The notes under the pieces are model-generated. The model did no database searches. It was not told the origin of the DNA and was given only the letters and a program-made list of their open reading frames with translations. Shown here piece after piece: positions 1 through 6,175 of a DNA stretch of 8,458 nucleotides. This stretch comes from Bacillota bacterium (GTDB taxonomy: Bacteria > Bacillota > Bacilli > Bacillales_B > DSM-18226). The position numbers and the translations under genes were made by a program. The stretch covers positions 1-8,458 of the forward strand of contig JAKACS010000108.1 in NCBI GenBank assembly GCA_021821235.1, read 5' to 3'. Every line of letters begins with the position of its first letter. Within the stretch, counting starts at the first letter, position 1.

Positions 1-36
1 TCCAGCATTCTACCGGAACGTTGACAAAGGCATGTG

Positions 37-69
37 AAAAAAATGAAGGGGCAGCTCTAAATGCTCCTT
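37..69 (-). terminator. Intrinsic terminator of the left-hand guanine riboswitch
   Basis: On the minus strand the arm AAGGAGCA (69-62) pairs with TGCCCCTT (53-46) with one A-C mismatch. The loop is 8 nt, and after CA a run of seven T follows (43-37). It lies 17 nt after the P1 helix of the aptamer at 84-150 and does not overlap it. This is the usual layout of a transcriptional OFF switch, in which bound guanine favours termination. I did not find a convincing antiterminator by eye. Confidence 0.8.
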
Positions 70-83
70 TTTGTTAACACTTA

Positions 84-150
84 CCTCGTAGTCAAGCTAT
101 TCACGGTAGCTCGGTAGAAACTCTTGGGCCACATTCCCAACATTATACGA
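84..150 (-). ncRNA. Guanine-class purine riboswitch aptamer, probably in the pbuG leader
   Basis: Read on the minus strand, the three-way junction is complete. P1 is TCGTA (150-146) with TACGA (90-86). P2 is TTGGG/CCCAA around the loop AATGTGG. The conserved J2/3 element TTTCTACC follows, then P3 CGAGCTA/TAGCTTG around loop CCGTGAA. The specificity position after P3 reads GACTA, so the residue equivalent to C74 of the xpt aptamer is C, which specifies guanine/hypoxanthine rather than adenine. A promoter lies upstream and a terminator downstream. The controlled gene starts beyond the left edge; B. subtilis has riboswitch-controlled pbuG directly after guaA, so a purine permease is the likely target (inference from synteny). 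Confidence 0.95.
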
Positions 151-180
151 CGCTTTTCGACATTTTATTTTTCCATCCTC

Positions 181-209
181 ATCTTAACAGCTTGATTTTA
201 CAGTGTCAA
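181..209 (-). promoter_or_regulatory. Sigma-A promoter for the left-hand riboswitch transcript (pbuG-like)
   Basis: The minus strand has a perfect -35 TTGACA (209-204), a 17-bp spacer and -10 TAAGAT (186-181). Transcription would start near 174, about 25 nt before the aptamer. A PurBox-like sequence ends 4 bp upstream of the -35, which suggests PurR control in addition to the riboswitch. Confidence 0.85.
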
Positions 210-210
210 G

Positions 211-258
211 AAAAAATACGAACATTTATCTATTTTTTCAATAGATACGTTCGTATTT
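211..258 (-). terminator. guaA intrinsic terminator (long AT-rich hairpin)
   Basis: Twenty nt after the guaA stop, the minus strand carries AAATACGAAC (258-249) matched by GTTCGTATTT (223-214). A second matched block, ATCTATT/AATAGAT, lies inside it and gives a long, slightly bulged stem. The stem runs straight into a T-rich tract (TTTTTTCTT). The two outer arms also carry the CGAAC cores of PurR boxes; see the separate operator entry. Confidence 0.75.
214..258. promoter_or_regulatory. PurR operator: pair of inverted PurBox-like sites
   Basis: The B. subtilis PurBox consensus is AWWWCCGAACWWT. The plus strand at 214-226 reads AAATACGAACATT, a 12 of 13 match. The minus strand at 258-246 reads AAATACGAACGTA, 10 of 13. 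The boxes face each other with 19 bp between them, slightly more than the 16-17 bp usual for PurR operators. They sit immediately upstream of the -35 of the pbuG-like promoter, a typical PurR position. PurR represses purine genes and is released by PRPP. The assignment rests on motif and position only, and the same bases form the guaA terminator. Confidence 0.55.
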
Positions 259-277
259 CACCTTGAGTTATTTTTGC

Positions 278-1816
278 TTACTCCCATTCAATTGTTGCTG
301 GCGGCTTGCTCGTAATATCATACACCACGCGGTTCACATGCGGCACTTCATTGACAATTCTTGTCGAAATGGTTTCAAGAACGTCCCACGGAATCCGCGC
401 CCAGTCAGAAGTCATGCCATCAATCGAAGTAACGGCTCGAATTCCAATTGTATAATCGTATGTTCTCGTATCACCCATAACACCAACACTACGAATATCC
501 GGAAGCACAGTAAAGTATTGCCAAATATCACGATCCAAGCCGGCCTTTTTAATTTCTTCACGCAAAATCCAGTCCGATTCGCGTACGATTTCAAGCTTAT
601 CATCTGAAATCGTCCCAAGAACGCGAATTCCAAGGCCCGGGCCAGGGAACGGCTGCCGCCAAACGATTTCATCCGGAATCCCAAGCTCTGTGCCAAGCGC
701 GCGAACCTCATCTTTAAACAATGTATTCAACGGCTCGATCAGCTTGAACTGCATGTCTTCCGGAAGCCCGCCGACATTGTGGTGTGACTTGATTGTTTGC
801 GCTGTGGCCGTACCGCTCTCAATAATATCAGTGTAAAGTGTTCCTTGTGCTAAAAATTCTATACCTTCTAGCTTCGTCGCTTCATCATCGAACACGTAAA
901 TAAATTCATTTCCAATAATTTTCCGCTTTTTCTCTGGATCGGAAACGCCTTCTAGTTTGCTTAAGAACCGCTCTTTTGCATCCACTTTGATCACATTCAT
1001 ATGGAATCCGTCCGCAAAAGTTTTCATCACGCTTTCCGCTTCATTTTTACGAAGCAGACCATGGTCAACAAAAATACATGTCAATTGATCGCCGATTGCT
1101 TTATGAATCAGCACGGCAACAACCGATGAATCAACACCGCCGCTGAGGGCGCAAAGAACTTTTTTATCGCCAACCTGCTGTCGGATTTTCTCCATTTCCA
1201 TTTCAATGAAGTTCTCCATCGACCAATCGCCTTTGCTTCCACAAACGCCAAAAACAAAATTTTTCAAAAGATCATTTCCGTATACAGAATGGCGAACTTC
1301 CGGGTGGAATTGAACCGCGTAAAGTTTCCGTTCTTCATTGCTCATTGCCGAAATTGGACAAGATGGGTTCGTGCCATCAACGGTAAATCCTTGAGGTGCT
1401 TCAACGACAAGATCGCCATGGCTCATCCAAACGACTTGCTCATCTGGCAGTCCCGCAAACAGCTTCGATTGATTTTGTACGGTTAGAACTGCCTTTCCGT
1501 ATTCGCGATTCTTTGCCTTTTCCACTTTTCCGCCGAAATGGATTGTCATTAGCTGCATGCCGTAGCAAATCCCCAAAATAGGTAGACCCATTTCAAAAAT
1601 CGCTTCATCACAGCGGAAAGAATTCTGGTCATACACACTATTCGGTCCGCCGGAAAAAATAATTCCTTTTGGATTTAGCTTTTTCAGTTCTTCAGCTGTA
1701 ATCGTATGCGGATGTAGCTCACTGTAGACGCCAAATTCGCGAATCCGCCTTGTTATCAACTGATTGTATTGGCTTCCGAAATCAAGAACAACAATCATTT
1801 CCTGCTTACCTGTCAA
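278..1816 (-). CDS. guaA: GMP synthase (glutamine-hydrolysing)
   Basis: GuaA is the cytoplasmic enzyme that converts XMP to GMP using glutamine and ATP, the last step of guanine nucleotide synthesis. From the start chosen here it is 512 residues, the usual length for Bacillus. The N-terminal class I glutamine amidotransferase domain (about 6-195) shows the nucleophile C84 in GICYGMQ and the H171/E173 pair in FHPEV. The ATP pyrophosphatase domain has the PP-loop SGGVDS at 225-230. The C-terminal dimerisation domain ends in [12 protein letters not shown] three codons upstream (1825) is also open, but the Shine-Dalgarno AAGAGGTGG (1830-1822) overlaps it. That site sits 5 nt before TTG at 1816, which gives [12 protein letters not shown], closely matching the start of the B. 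subtilis protein. The gene is transcribed alone behind a guanine riboswitch and ends at the hairpin at 211-258. Confidence 0.98.
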   Translation of the reverse strand: MTGKQEMIVVLDFGSQYNQLITRRIREFGVYSELHPHTITAEELKKLNPKGIIFSGGPNSVYDQNSFRCDEAIFEMGLPILGICYGMQLMTIHFGGKVEKAKNREYGKAVLTVQNQSKLFAGLPDEQVVWMSHGDLVVEAPQGFTVDGTNPSCPISAMSNEERKLYAVQFHPEVRHSVYGNDLLKNFVFGVCGSKGDWSMENFIEMEMEKIRQQVGDKKVLCALSGGVDSSVVAVLIHKAIGDQLTCIFVDHGLLRKNEAESVMKTFADGFHMNVIKVDAKERFLSKLEGVSDPEKKRKIIGNEFIYVFDDEATKLEGIEFLAQGTLYTDIIESGTATAQTIKSHHNVGGLPEDMQFKLIEPLNTLFKDEVRALGTELGIPDEIVWRQPFPGPGLGIRVLGTISDDKLEIVRESDWILREEIKKAGLDRDIWQYFTVLPDIRSVGVMGDTRTYDYTIGIRAVTSIDGMTSDWARIPWDVLETISTRIVNEVPHVNRVVYDITSKPPATIEWE

Positions 1817-1821
1817 GGCAG

Positions 1822-1830
1822 CCACCTCTT
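1822..1830 (-). promoter_or_regulatory. Ribosome binding site that selects the TTG start of guaA
   Basis: AAGAGGTGG on the minus strand lies 5 nt before TTG (1816-1814). Because it contains the upstream in-frame GTG (1825-1823), that GTG is unlikely to be the start. Confidence 0.7.
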
Positions 1831-1896
1831 TCTCATATCATAAAATTATTTTTTCCAGAAACAAAAAAAGAAAACTAGAACATGCCTCTTCTTGGT

Positions 1897-1956
1897 AAAG
1901 AAAGAAGGCAGAATTCCAGTTTCCTTTGAAACAATCGCTCGTCAAATTCTGCCTTC
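1897..1956 (-). terminator. Riboswitch-controlled terminator in the guaA leader
   Basis: On the minus strand GAAGGCAGAATT (1956-1945) pairs perfectly over 12 bp with AATTCTGCCTTC (1915-1904), followed by TTTCTTT. The 29-nt loop contains its own small hairpin, GTTTC/GAAAC. The first 5 nt of the 5' arm are also the last 5 nt of the aptamer's P1 helix, so the complete P1 and the complete terminator exclude each other. Confidence 0.8.
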
Positions 1957-2022
1957 ATAGTCGGGTTATTTGCGGCAACCCGGTAGAAACTCTCGAACCG
2001 TATTATCGAGGATATATGAAGG
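1952..2022 (-). ncRNA. Guanine-class purine riboswitch aptamer of guaA
   Basis: On the minus strand P1 is CCTTCATA (2022-2015) with TATGAAGG (1959-1952), 8 bp. P2 is formed by CTCGA and TCGAG around a loop containing TAATACGG. The invariant J2/3 TTTCTACC follows, then P3 GGGTT/AACCC with loop GCCGCAAAT. The junction after P3 reads CGACTATG, so the base equivalent to xpt C74 is C, meaning guanine specificity. The aptamer sits about 20 nt after the predicted start site, and the guaA start is about 135 nt further on, behind a terminator. It would tune GMP synthesis to free guanine. Confidence 0.95.
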
Positions 2023-2047
2023 GAATATCCCTATTAAATTACACCAT

Positions 2048-2077
2048 ATTGTAACCATAGGATGTTTTTTTGGTCAA
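2048..2077 (-). promoter_or_regulatory. Sigma-A promoter of the guaA riboswitch leader
   Basis: The minus strand has -35 TTGACC (2077-2072), an 18-bp spacer and -10 TACAAT (2053-2048). Transcription would start near 2041, just ahead of the aptamer. I saw no PurBox core (CGAAC) close to this promoter apart from the CGAAC inside the aptamer itself. Confidence 0.75.
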
Positions 2078-2213
2078 GCTATTGTCTATTTGATTAAATT
2101 TTCACGCAATTGCCGTATGGGCATATGGAACCTGTCATTGCCAAAACGGTCGCCTCTGCTTTGTGGGCGGCTTTCCTATTTCATTCACCTTTTTCTGGAA
2201 TTTATTTGCATAG

Positions 2214-3124
2214 TTATTCATAATAAGAAAATCGCCCATAGCCTTTATTATTATAGTTTTCAAAAAGAATCTGATGCAACCTTTTTTTCGGCCAGATCTC
2301 CCCAGTCCATTCAAACATACTGTTCGTTGTAATTTTTAAATCAGGAAATAAAATTTTAAATTCTTCTACAGAGCGTACTACTGCTTACTGCAAACTCTCC
2401 ACGTTTCCGCAATGTTGGCAAATAACCATTTTTTCGTTAAAAGGAACAAGGAAGTGATTGCATTTCATACAAGTCATTCTTTTTTCAAGTTGCTTAAACG
2501 AATATACAGGTACATTTGTAAATGGAGAGTCATGAATATGTAAACCTACAAGCCTGTGTAGAAATTTCCTGTTTTTTTCAGTTGGTATTGAAGCAAGATT
2601 GTTCAATTGGATCATCAAGCGCTGAAGCTGAGTGGGGAAAACAAAAGGATGATTGAGGGGTGCTTGGTATAAGGAAAATTGTGGATTAATAAAGATCAAA
2701 TATGGTTTTATCGGTATATTCTTAAATCCTATATCGCGAAGCAGCCCTTGAAGGAGTACATTACATCGTTCTAGCTGGTGAAGGGGATTTTTTATTTTTT
2801 TCCATCGAATGAATGCCACCGATCCTCTTCAACATAATAATCTCCTTCAAAATTTTTTACTTCGAAAAGATACAACGAGCCTTGCAGAAACATAAGCGTG
2901 TCTATCTGAAAATACGTTTGATTGTGTTGGAGTAGCAAATCATTCACAATGAGTTTAATTCTTGAAAGATTCTGCTCCATTAAGCGATCAAATTGTAGCT
3001 CTCCCTCAAAGCCTTTTTGAAGTGTCCAATAATAGATTTCATCTTTATCTGACAAGCTCATCCTTGGCCGCAAACATCTCATTTTCCTTAAATCCATCGG
3101 TTCCTTGCGTTCCTTTAAAAACAT
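2214..3124 (-). pseudogene. NERD-domain (nuclease-related) protein with zinc ribbon, broken by a frameshift and a stop
   Basis: The minus-strand sequence encodes a typical Bacillus NERD-domain protein of about 303 residues if repaired. Positions 38-42 read GFEGE, followed by a PD-(D/E)XK-like core: D75 in FQID, then E88 and K90 in FEVKNFEG. A C-terminal zinc ribbon shows CMKC and CQHC. The substrate of this family is poorly known. The start ATG at 3124 has AGAAAGGA 8 nt upstream; an ATG at 3133 would abut that site. The first frame ends after DGKK, at an A7 run (2801-2795). One extra A would join it to the frame that goes on as KIKNPLHQL. That frame meets TAA at 2387-2385, yet 56 further codons (AVVRSVEEFK to GRFSYYE) match the family's usual C-terminus and end at 2214. 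Two independent lesions make it a decaying gene. The frameshift alone could be a sequencing error. Confidence 0.85.
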
Positions 3125-3153
3125 ATTCCACATCCTTTCTCATTTCTAGCTTT

Positions 3154-3183
3154 ATTGTAAAAAATGTCCACTTCAATATACAA
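3154..3183 (-). promoter_or_regulatory. Possible sigma-A promoter of the NERD-protein gene
   Basis: The minus strand has TTGTAT (3183-3178), an 18-bp spacer and TACAAT (3159-3154). The -10 is good and the -35 weak. Transcription would start near 3147, about 23 nt before the chosen ATG. Confidence 0.45.
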
Positions 3184-3208
3184 GTCATTTTCAAAAGGTT
3201 CACAAAAC

Positions 3209-3433
3209 TATCATATAAATCGAACGGTATTTTCCTTTTATGGGCGCATATCATCCCGGTTTTTCCCTTTTACTGGTATTCACGTGGCGATAGCGCCTTC
3301 TATCATCCCGGTTTTTCCCTTTTACTGGTATTCACGTGGCGATAGCACCTTCTATCATCCCGGTTTTTCCCTTTTACTGGTAACAGAAGGCGATAGACCT
3401 TTCTATCAGCTCAATTTTCCCGTTATACCCGCA
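3209..3433. repeat. Intergenic tandem repeat with a 52-bp unit
   Basis: Two copies, 3249-3300 and 3301-3352, differ at one base (GATAGCGCC versus GATAGCACC). A third (3353-3403, 51 bp) is identical for about 30 bp and then diverges. Worn copies flank them: 3209-3248, sharing TATCAT and a CGGT-TTTTCC-TTTTA block, and from 3404. Each close unit contains CCGGTTTTTCCCTTTTACTGG, an imperfect inverted repeat. Each junction can form GATAG-N6-CTATC even where the six loop bases changed. The unit length is not a multiple of three, so the reading frame rotates; the apparent ORFs across it are not genes. There are no CRISPR-like spacers. The function is unknown. This array fills most of the gene-free stretch between the NERD pseudogene and the RsbR paralogue. 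Confidence 0.9.
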
Positions 3434-3440
3434 AGTTAAT

Positions 3441-3474
3441 AAGAAAACCCAGCCTCTAGCGACTGGGTTTTCTT
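3441..3474 (-). terminator. Intrinsic terminator of the RsbR-paralogue gene
   Basis: There is a perfect 12-bp inverted repeat, AAGAAAACCCAG and CTGGGTTTTCTT, with a 10-nt loop, 8 nt after the stop codon at 3483. The T-rich 3' arm (TTTTCTTATT) serves as the U tract on the minus strand. The symmetry means it could also stop plus-strand transcription. Confidence 0.85.
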
Positions 3475-3482
3475 GCATTTTC

Positions 3483-4298
3483 TCACTTTATGTATTCCAA
3501 CGCTTGCTTTACATGGGCAAATGTTTTAATCGCAGACATATCAATTCCACTATTTACAATAAATTGAGTTAGTTCAGGCCGTAAACTCGTTAAAATTATG
3601 TTTACGCCTAACAATAGAAGAACCTCACTTAATTGCCGAAGATAATGTGCAATGTCTAAATCGATTGTTAAAATACCTGAACAATCCGTAATAACATACT
3701 CTACCTGAAGATCCGCTATTTTCGGAACAACTTTCTCCATAATATAGCTCGCCCGATAAGAATCAATTACACCAATTAACGGCAGAACAGCTACATCTTT
3801 TCTAATCAATACAATTGGCGCTGATAGCTCAGCCATATCTTTTTGCATTTTTTCCTGATACAAATCTGATAAATGTTCAAAAGCTAAAATCATTTCATTA
3901 TGACTAACATCTAGCAATGTGTTGACACGTTTGATGATCGAGGCATTTTCTTCTACAGAAAGCGCAAAATCCATACTTAACTTAGTTACAATATCTGCAA
4001 AAACTTCCCGAGTGGGTAAATAGCGAATGGAGATTTCTGATATCTTTCTCCCTGAAGATACTTGTTGTGCTGCATTCTTTTTACTCCAAACAATAAGTTC
4101 TTCCGGTATCGCTTCCAGATTGTCAGTTAGTGTTTCCCCTAAAAATCCGATAAATTCCACATACATGGTAATAGCTTGTTGTTTTTCCTCTTCAGGAATC
4201 GTTAACTTCATGCCACCCAGGACGCTTTCAACAATTTCAATGGACAAAGCCGCTGCATGATTTGTCAAATAGGCTGCTACCTTGGAGGTTGATGTCAT
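3483..4298 (-). CDS. RsbR-family stressosome paralogue (STAS-domain RsbT co-antagonist)
   Basis: This 271-residue protein has an all-helical N-terminal sensor region (about 1-150) resembling RsbR/RsbRD-type domains and a C-terminal STAS domain (about 158-271). The linker-STAS boundary reads ELSAPIVLI, followed by VAVLPLIGVIDS and later GIDMSAIKT, all characteristic of RsbR proteins. RsbR paralogues build the stressosome with RsbS. On stress, RsbT phosphorylates them and is then released to activate the sigma-B cascade. Aligning from memory to B. subtilis RsbRA, its phosphosites T171 (GTIDT) and T205 (VDTMVA) correspond here to S180 (GVIDS) and L214 (IDLDIA), so the second acceptor is missing. 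ATG at 4298 follows AAAGGATGG by 7 nt. The gene stands alone, with no rsbS or rsbT beside it. The ligand sensed is not evident. Confidence 0.9.
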   Translation of the reverse strand: MTSTSKVAAYLTNHAAALSIEIVESVLGGMKLTIPEEEKQQAITMYVEFIGFLGETLTDNLEAIPEELIVWSKKNAAQQVSSGRKISEISIRYLPTREVFADIVTKLSMDFALSVEENASIIKRVNTLLDVSHNEMILAFEHLSDLYQEKMQKDMAELSAPIVLIRKDVAVLPLIGVIDSYRASYIMEKVVPKIADLQVEYVITDCSGILTIDLDIAHYLRQLSEVLLLLGVNIILTSLRPELTQFIVNSGIDMSAIKTFAHVKQALEYIK

Positions 4299-4331
4299 TT
4301 ATTTACCATCCTTTTCCCTATTCTTATGTAG

Positions 4332-4359
4332 ATTATACCTTATTCCTCTTAATCAATCA
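4332..4359 (-). promoter_or_regulatory. Likely promoter of the RsbR-paralogue gene
   Basis: The minus strand has a perfect -10 TATAAT (4337-4332). The best -35 is the weak TGATTG (4359-4354) with a 16-bp spacer. Transcription would start near 4325, about 27 nt before the ATG. I looked for a sigma-B -35 (GTTTAA) at suitable spacing and found none. Confidence 0.5.
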
Positions 4360-4429
4360 GGTATGAACATAAAAAATATCTAGTTATTCCATCCTTATTT
4401 TTTAAATATTCTAAAAAAACAGCGAGTTA

Positions 4430-4458
4430 TTGCAACAATTATTTTCTGATTGTATTAT
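4430..4458 (+). promoter_or_regulatory. Likely sigma-A promoter of the nuclease gene
   Basis: The plus strand has TTGCAA (4430-4435), a 17-bp spacer and TATTAT (4453-4458). Transcription would start near 4465, giving an untranslated leader of about 63 nt. It diverges from the RsbR-paralogue promoter, and the DNA between them holds nothing else I recognise. Confidence 0.55.
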
Positions 4459-4527
4459 TGAACATGGAAATAGGATTAATAGTAAAAAATCCAATAATCT
4501 GTAAAAAGATAATTTGGGAGGGGAAGA

Positions 4528-5664
4528 ATGAAAAACCTGTTAGGTTGTTTTGGGGTACTCATTGCTATCGCTCTTATTGTTGCAATTGTATCCTCTCTGT
4601 TTCGCAATATTTTAGGGGTCATTGGAATAGGAATTGCCGCCTGGGGAATTTATGCCTGGATGAAAAATAGAAAGACCGGAACGAGGCGAAAACTTCCGGG
4701 GATTGCAGCAATTTTAGGAATCATTTTGGCAATTGGCTGGTTCGCCTTTGCAAGCGGAAACCAAGACGTTGGAAAAGAGAAACCACAAGACACTGAAAAA
4801 ATCTCCAATGTAAAAGAAAAAGCAAACGATCAAGAAGCAAAAGAGACGTTAGCTAAAAAGCAGGCGGAAGAACAAGCTAAAAAAGAAGAGGAAGCCAAGC
4901 AGCAGGCTGCTAAAAAAGCAAAACAGGAAGCAGCACAAAATGAACAGCAGACAGCTGCCAATCTTGGTTTAGTTGCAGCAACGATTTCAAGAGTGGTGGA
5001 TGGTGATACCGTTGAGCTCTCAACAGGCCAAAAAGTACGCCTGATTGGCGTCAATACGCCAGAATCAACCACAAGGCATGAAACGTATGGCAAAGAAGCC
5101 AGCAATTACACAACTTCCAAGCTCCAAGGCAAGCAAGTTTGGCTGCAAAAAGACGTATCCGAAACCGATCGCTATGGACGTTTGTTAAGAGTCATTTGGT
5201 TATCTGTGCCCACAAATGATATCGATGAAAACGAGATCCGTACCAAGATGTTTAATGCTGACCTTGTGTTGAATGGCTATGCAGAACCATCCACATATCC
5301 GCCAGATGTAAAGTACAGCGATTATTTTGTAAAATTTGCCCGTGAAGCCCGTGCTGCCAATAAAGGTTTATGGGTATACGGTTCTGATGGAACTACGAAA
5401 GGCGATTTGGATACACAGTCTGCACCAGCAGCCGCCCCCGCCTCATCAAGCAGCAGTAATCAGAGCAGTTCATCCACTTCGGGTCAAGCAGCATCAAGCA
5501 GCACACCTGCTTCTTCGGCAGCACCAGCAAGCGGAACTACTGAATTTTTTCAAAACTGTACTGAATTAAGAAAGAAGTATCCGCAAGGAGTGCCGGCAGA
5601 ACATCCTGCCTACCAGTCCAAACTGGATCGGGATCATGATAATTACGCATGTGAAACCAGTTGA
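4528..5664 (+). CDS. Membrane-anchored thermonuclease (SNase) with C-terminal excalibur domain
   Basis: This 378-residue protein has three hydrophobic segments (about 5-22, 27-45, 57-76). The basic loop KNRKTGTRRK lies between the second and third, which predicts that the rest is outside the cell. A charged Ala/Lys/Gln/Glu coiled-coil-like stalk (about 98-142) leads to the nuclease domain (about 148-284). Against staphylococcal nuclease: VVDGDT gives D160 (D21), VRLIGVNTPE gives R171 (R35), N176 (D40) and E179 (E43), and DRYGR gives R218 (R87). The catalytic Arg/Glu/Arg set is intact, while one calcium ligand is Asn, a change I believe is common in bacterial relatives. An Ala/Ser/Pro linker (298-337) precedes the excalibur motif, NCTELRKKYP to DRDHDNYAC (342-376). 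The likely role is extracellular nucleic acid degradation at the surface. ATG at 4528 follows GGGAGGGG by 5 nt. Confidence 0.93.
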   Translation: MKNLLGCFGVLIAIALIVAIVSSLFRNILGVIGIGIAAWGIYAWMKNRKTGTRRKLPGIAAILGIILAIGWFAFASGNQDVGKEKPQDTEKISNVKEKANDQEAKETLAKKQAEEQAKKEEEAKQQAAKKAKQEAAQNEQQTAANLGLVAATISRVVDGDTVELSTGQKVRLIGVNTPESTTRHETYGKEASNYTTSKLQGKQVWLQKDVSETDRYGRLLRVIWLSVPTNDIDENEIRTKMFNADLVLNGYAEPSTYPPDVKYSDYFVKFAREARAANKGLWVYGSDGTTKGDLDTQSAPAAAPASSSSSNQSSSSTSGQAASSSTPASSAAPASGTTEFFQNCTELRKKYPQGVPAEHPAYQSKLDRDHDNYACETS

Positions 5665-5669
5665 TATTC

Positions 5670-5692
5670 GCCCCTCGTGGGCTTATTTTTTT
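5670..5692 (+). terminator. Intrinsic terminator of the nuclease gene
   Basis: GCCC-CTCGT-GGGC (5670-5682) is followed by TTATTTTTTT, 5 nt after the nuclease stop codon. The stem is short but GC-rich, with a strong T run. Confidence 0.75.
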
Positions 5693-5730
5693 AACAAAAA
5701 TAAAGCTCCGACTTTTAGGAGAGCTTTATT
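5693..5730 (-). terminator. Intrinsic terminator of the DUF2512 gene
   Basis: On the minus strand AATAAAGCTC (5730-5721) and GAGCTTTATT (5708-5699) form a perfect 10-bp stem running into TTTTTGTT. The TAA stop of the DUF2512 gene lies inside the 5' arm. The element abuts the plus-strand terminator of the nuclease gene. Confidence 0.85.
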
Positions 5731-6175
5731 CCTTCTTATTTTCCAATGGATCCACTTCTTCTGCCATTTCAACGTCGTAGGCAAGCTTCGGATTTTGCTG
5801 ATAATGTCCCCTTCTATCTTCCCGATCCACAAAATTTCGATTCACCATGAACCAATGGACAAATGCTTCGGCTCCGGTGATAAGTACCGCAGAAATAATG
5901 CTTCCCCAGGCAATTTGTAGATAGCCATCAGGCAAAAGGACGGAACCGAATACCCACACACTTATATAAACGAGAAAAAAGTCAGCAACAAGTGCGTTGC
6001 TTTGTCCGATCCTCGGCAGGAGGATTTGATCACCGATAAAATACGAAATGATTGTTACCGCTAAACTGAAGGTAACAATGTCCGCAACATCCGCATTAAA
6101 AAACAAGTCTAATCCCACTGAAAAAGCAATTAAACAAGATACAAATTTTAACAGCAATATTCCTAAATGTCTCAT
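5726..6175 (-). CDS. DUF2512 (YndM-like) four-helix membrane protein
   Basis: This is a 149-residue protein of unknown function. It has four predicted membrane segments, about 3-23, 34-52, 62-82 and 87-108, and a charged C-terminal tail rich in Asp, Glu and Lys. The pattern ISYFIGDQILLPRIG with a following ADFFLVYISVW stretch is what I recognise from DUF2512 proteins such as B. subtilis YndM. An ATG 10 codons upstream (6205) is also open. However, AAAGGGAGGTC lies inside that extension and ends 5 nt before the ATG at 6175, so MRHLGILLL is the start. I found no convincing promoter in the 110 bp upstream. The gene is monocistronic and convergent with the nuclease gene. Confidence 0.85.
   Translation of the reverse strand: MRHLGILLLKFVSCLIAFSVGLDLFFNADVADIVTFSLAVTIISYFIGDQILLPRIGQSNALVADFFLVYISVWVFGSVLLPDGYLQIAWGSIISAVLITGAEAFVHWFMVNRNFVDREDRRGHYQQNPKLAYDVEMAEEVDPLENKKE

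Noticed and set aside
263..607. Plus-strand open frame of 114 codons inside guaA
   Set aside because: It is antisense to the conserved C-terminal part of guaA, has no family resemblance and no ribosome site.
2078..2213. Possible terminator or small gene between the guaA promoter and the NERD pseudogene
   Set aside because: Only weak 4-bp stems (CGCC/GGCG) without a T run, and very short ORFs without ribosome sites.
1970..2332. Plus-strand open frame of 120 codons
   Set aside because: It runs antisense through the guaA aptamer, the promoter and the tail of the NERD pseudogene; these explain the sequence better.
3249..3403. Possible CRISPR array
   Set aside because: The units are directly contiguous with no unique spacers, and there are no cas genes.
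3164..3439. Plus-strand open frames with repeated peptide blocks (FPFYWYSRGDS-like)
   Set aside because: They come from translating the 52-bp tandem repeat; the unit is not a multiple of three, so the blocks fall in different frames and no ribosome site is present.
4320..4380. Sigma-B promoter for the RsbR paralogue
   Set aside because: AGGTAT is present near the -10, but no GTTTAA-like -35 occurs 12-15 bp upstream.
4830..5105. Minus-strand open frame of 91 codons opposite the nuclease gene
   Set aside because: It is the reverse reading of the Ala/Lys/Gln-rich stalk and nuclease core and gives an artificial Ala/Ser/Cys-rich protein.
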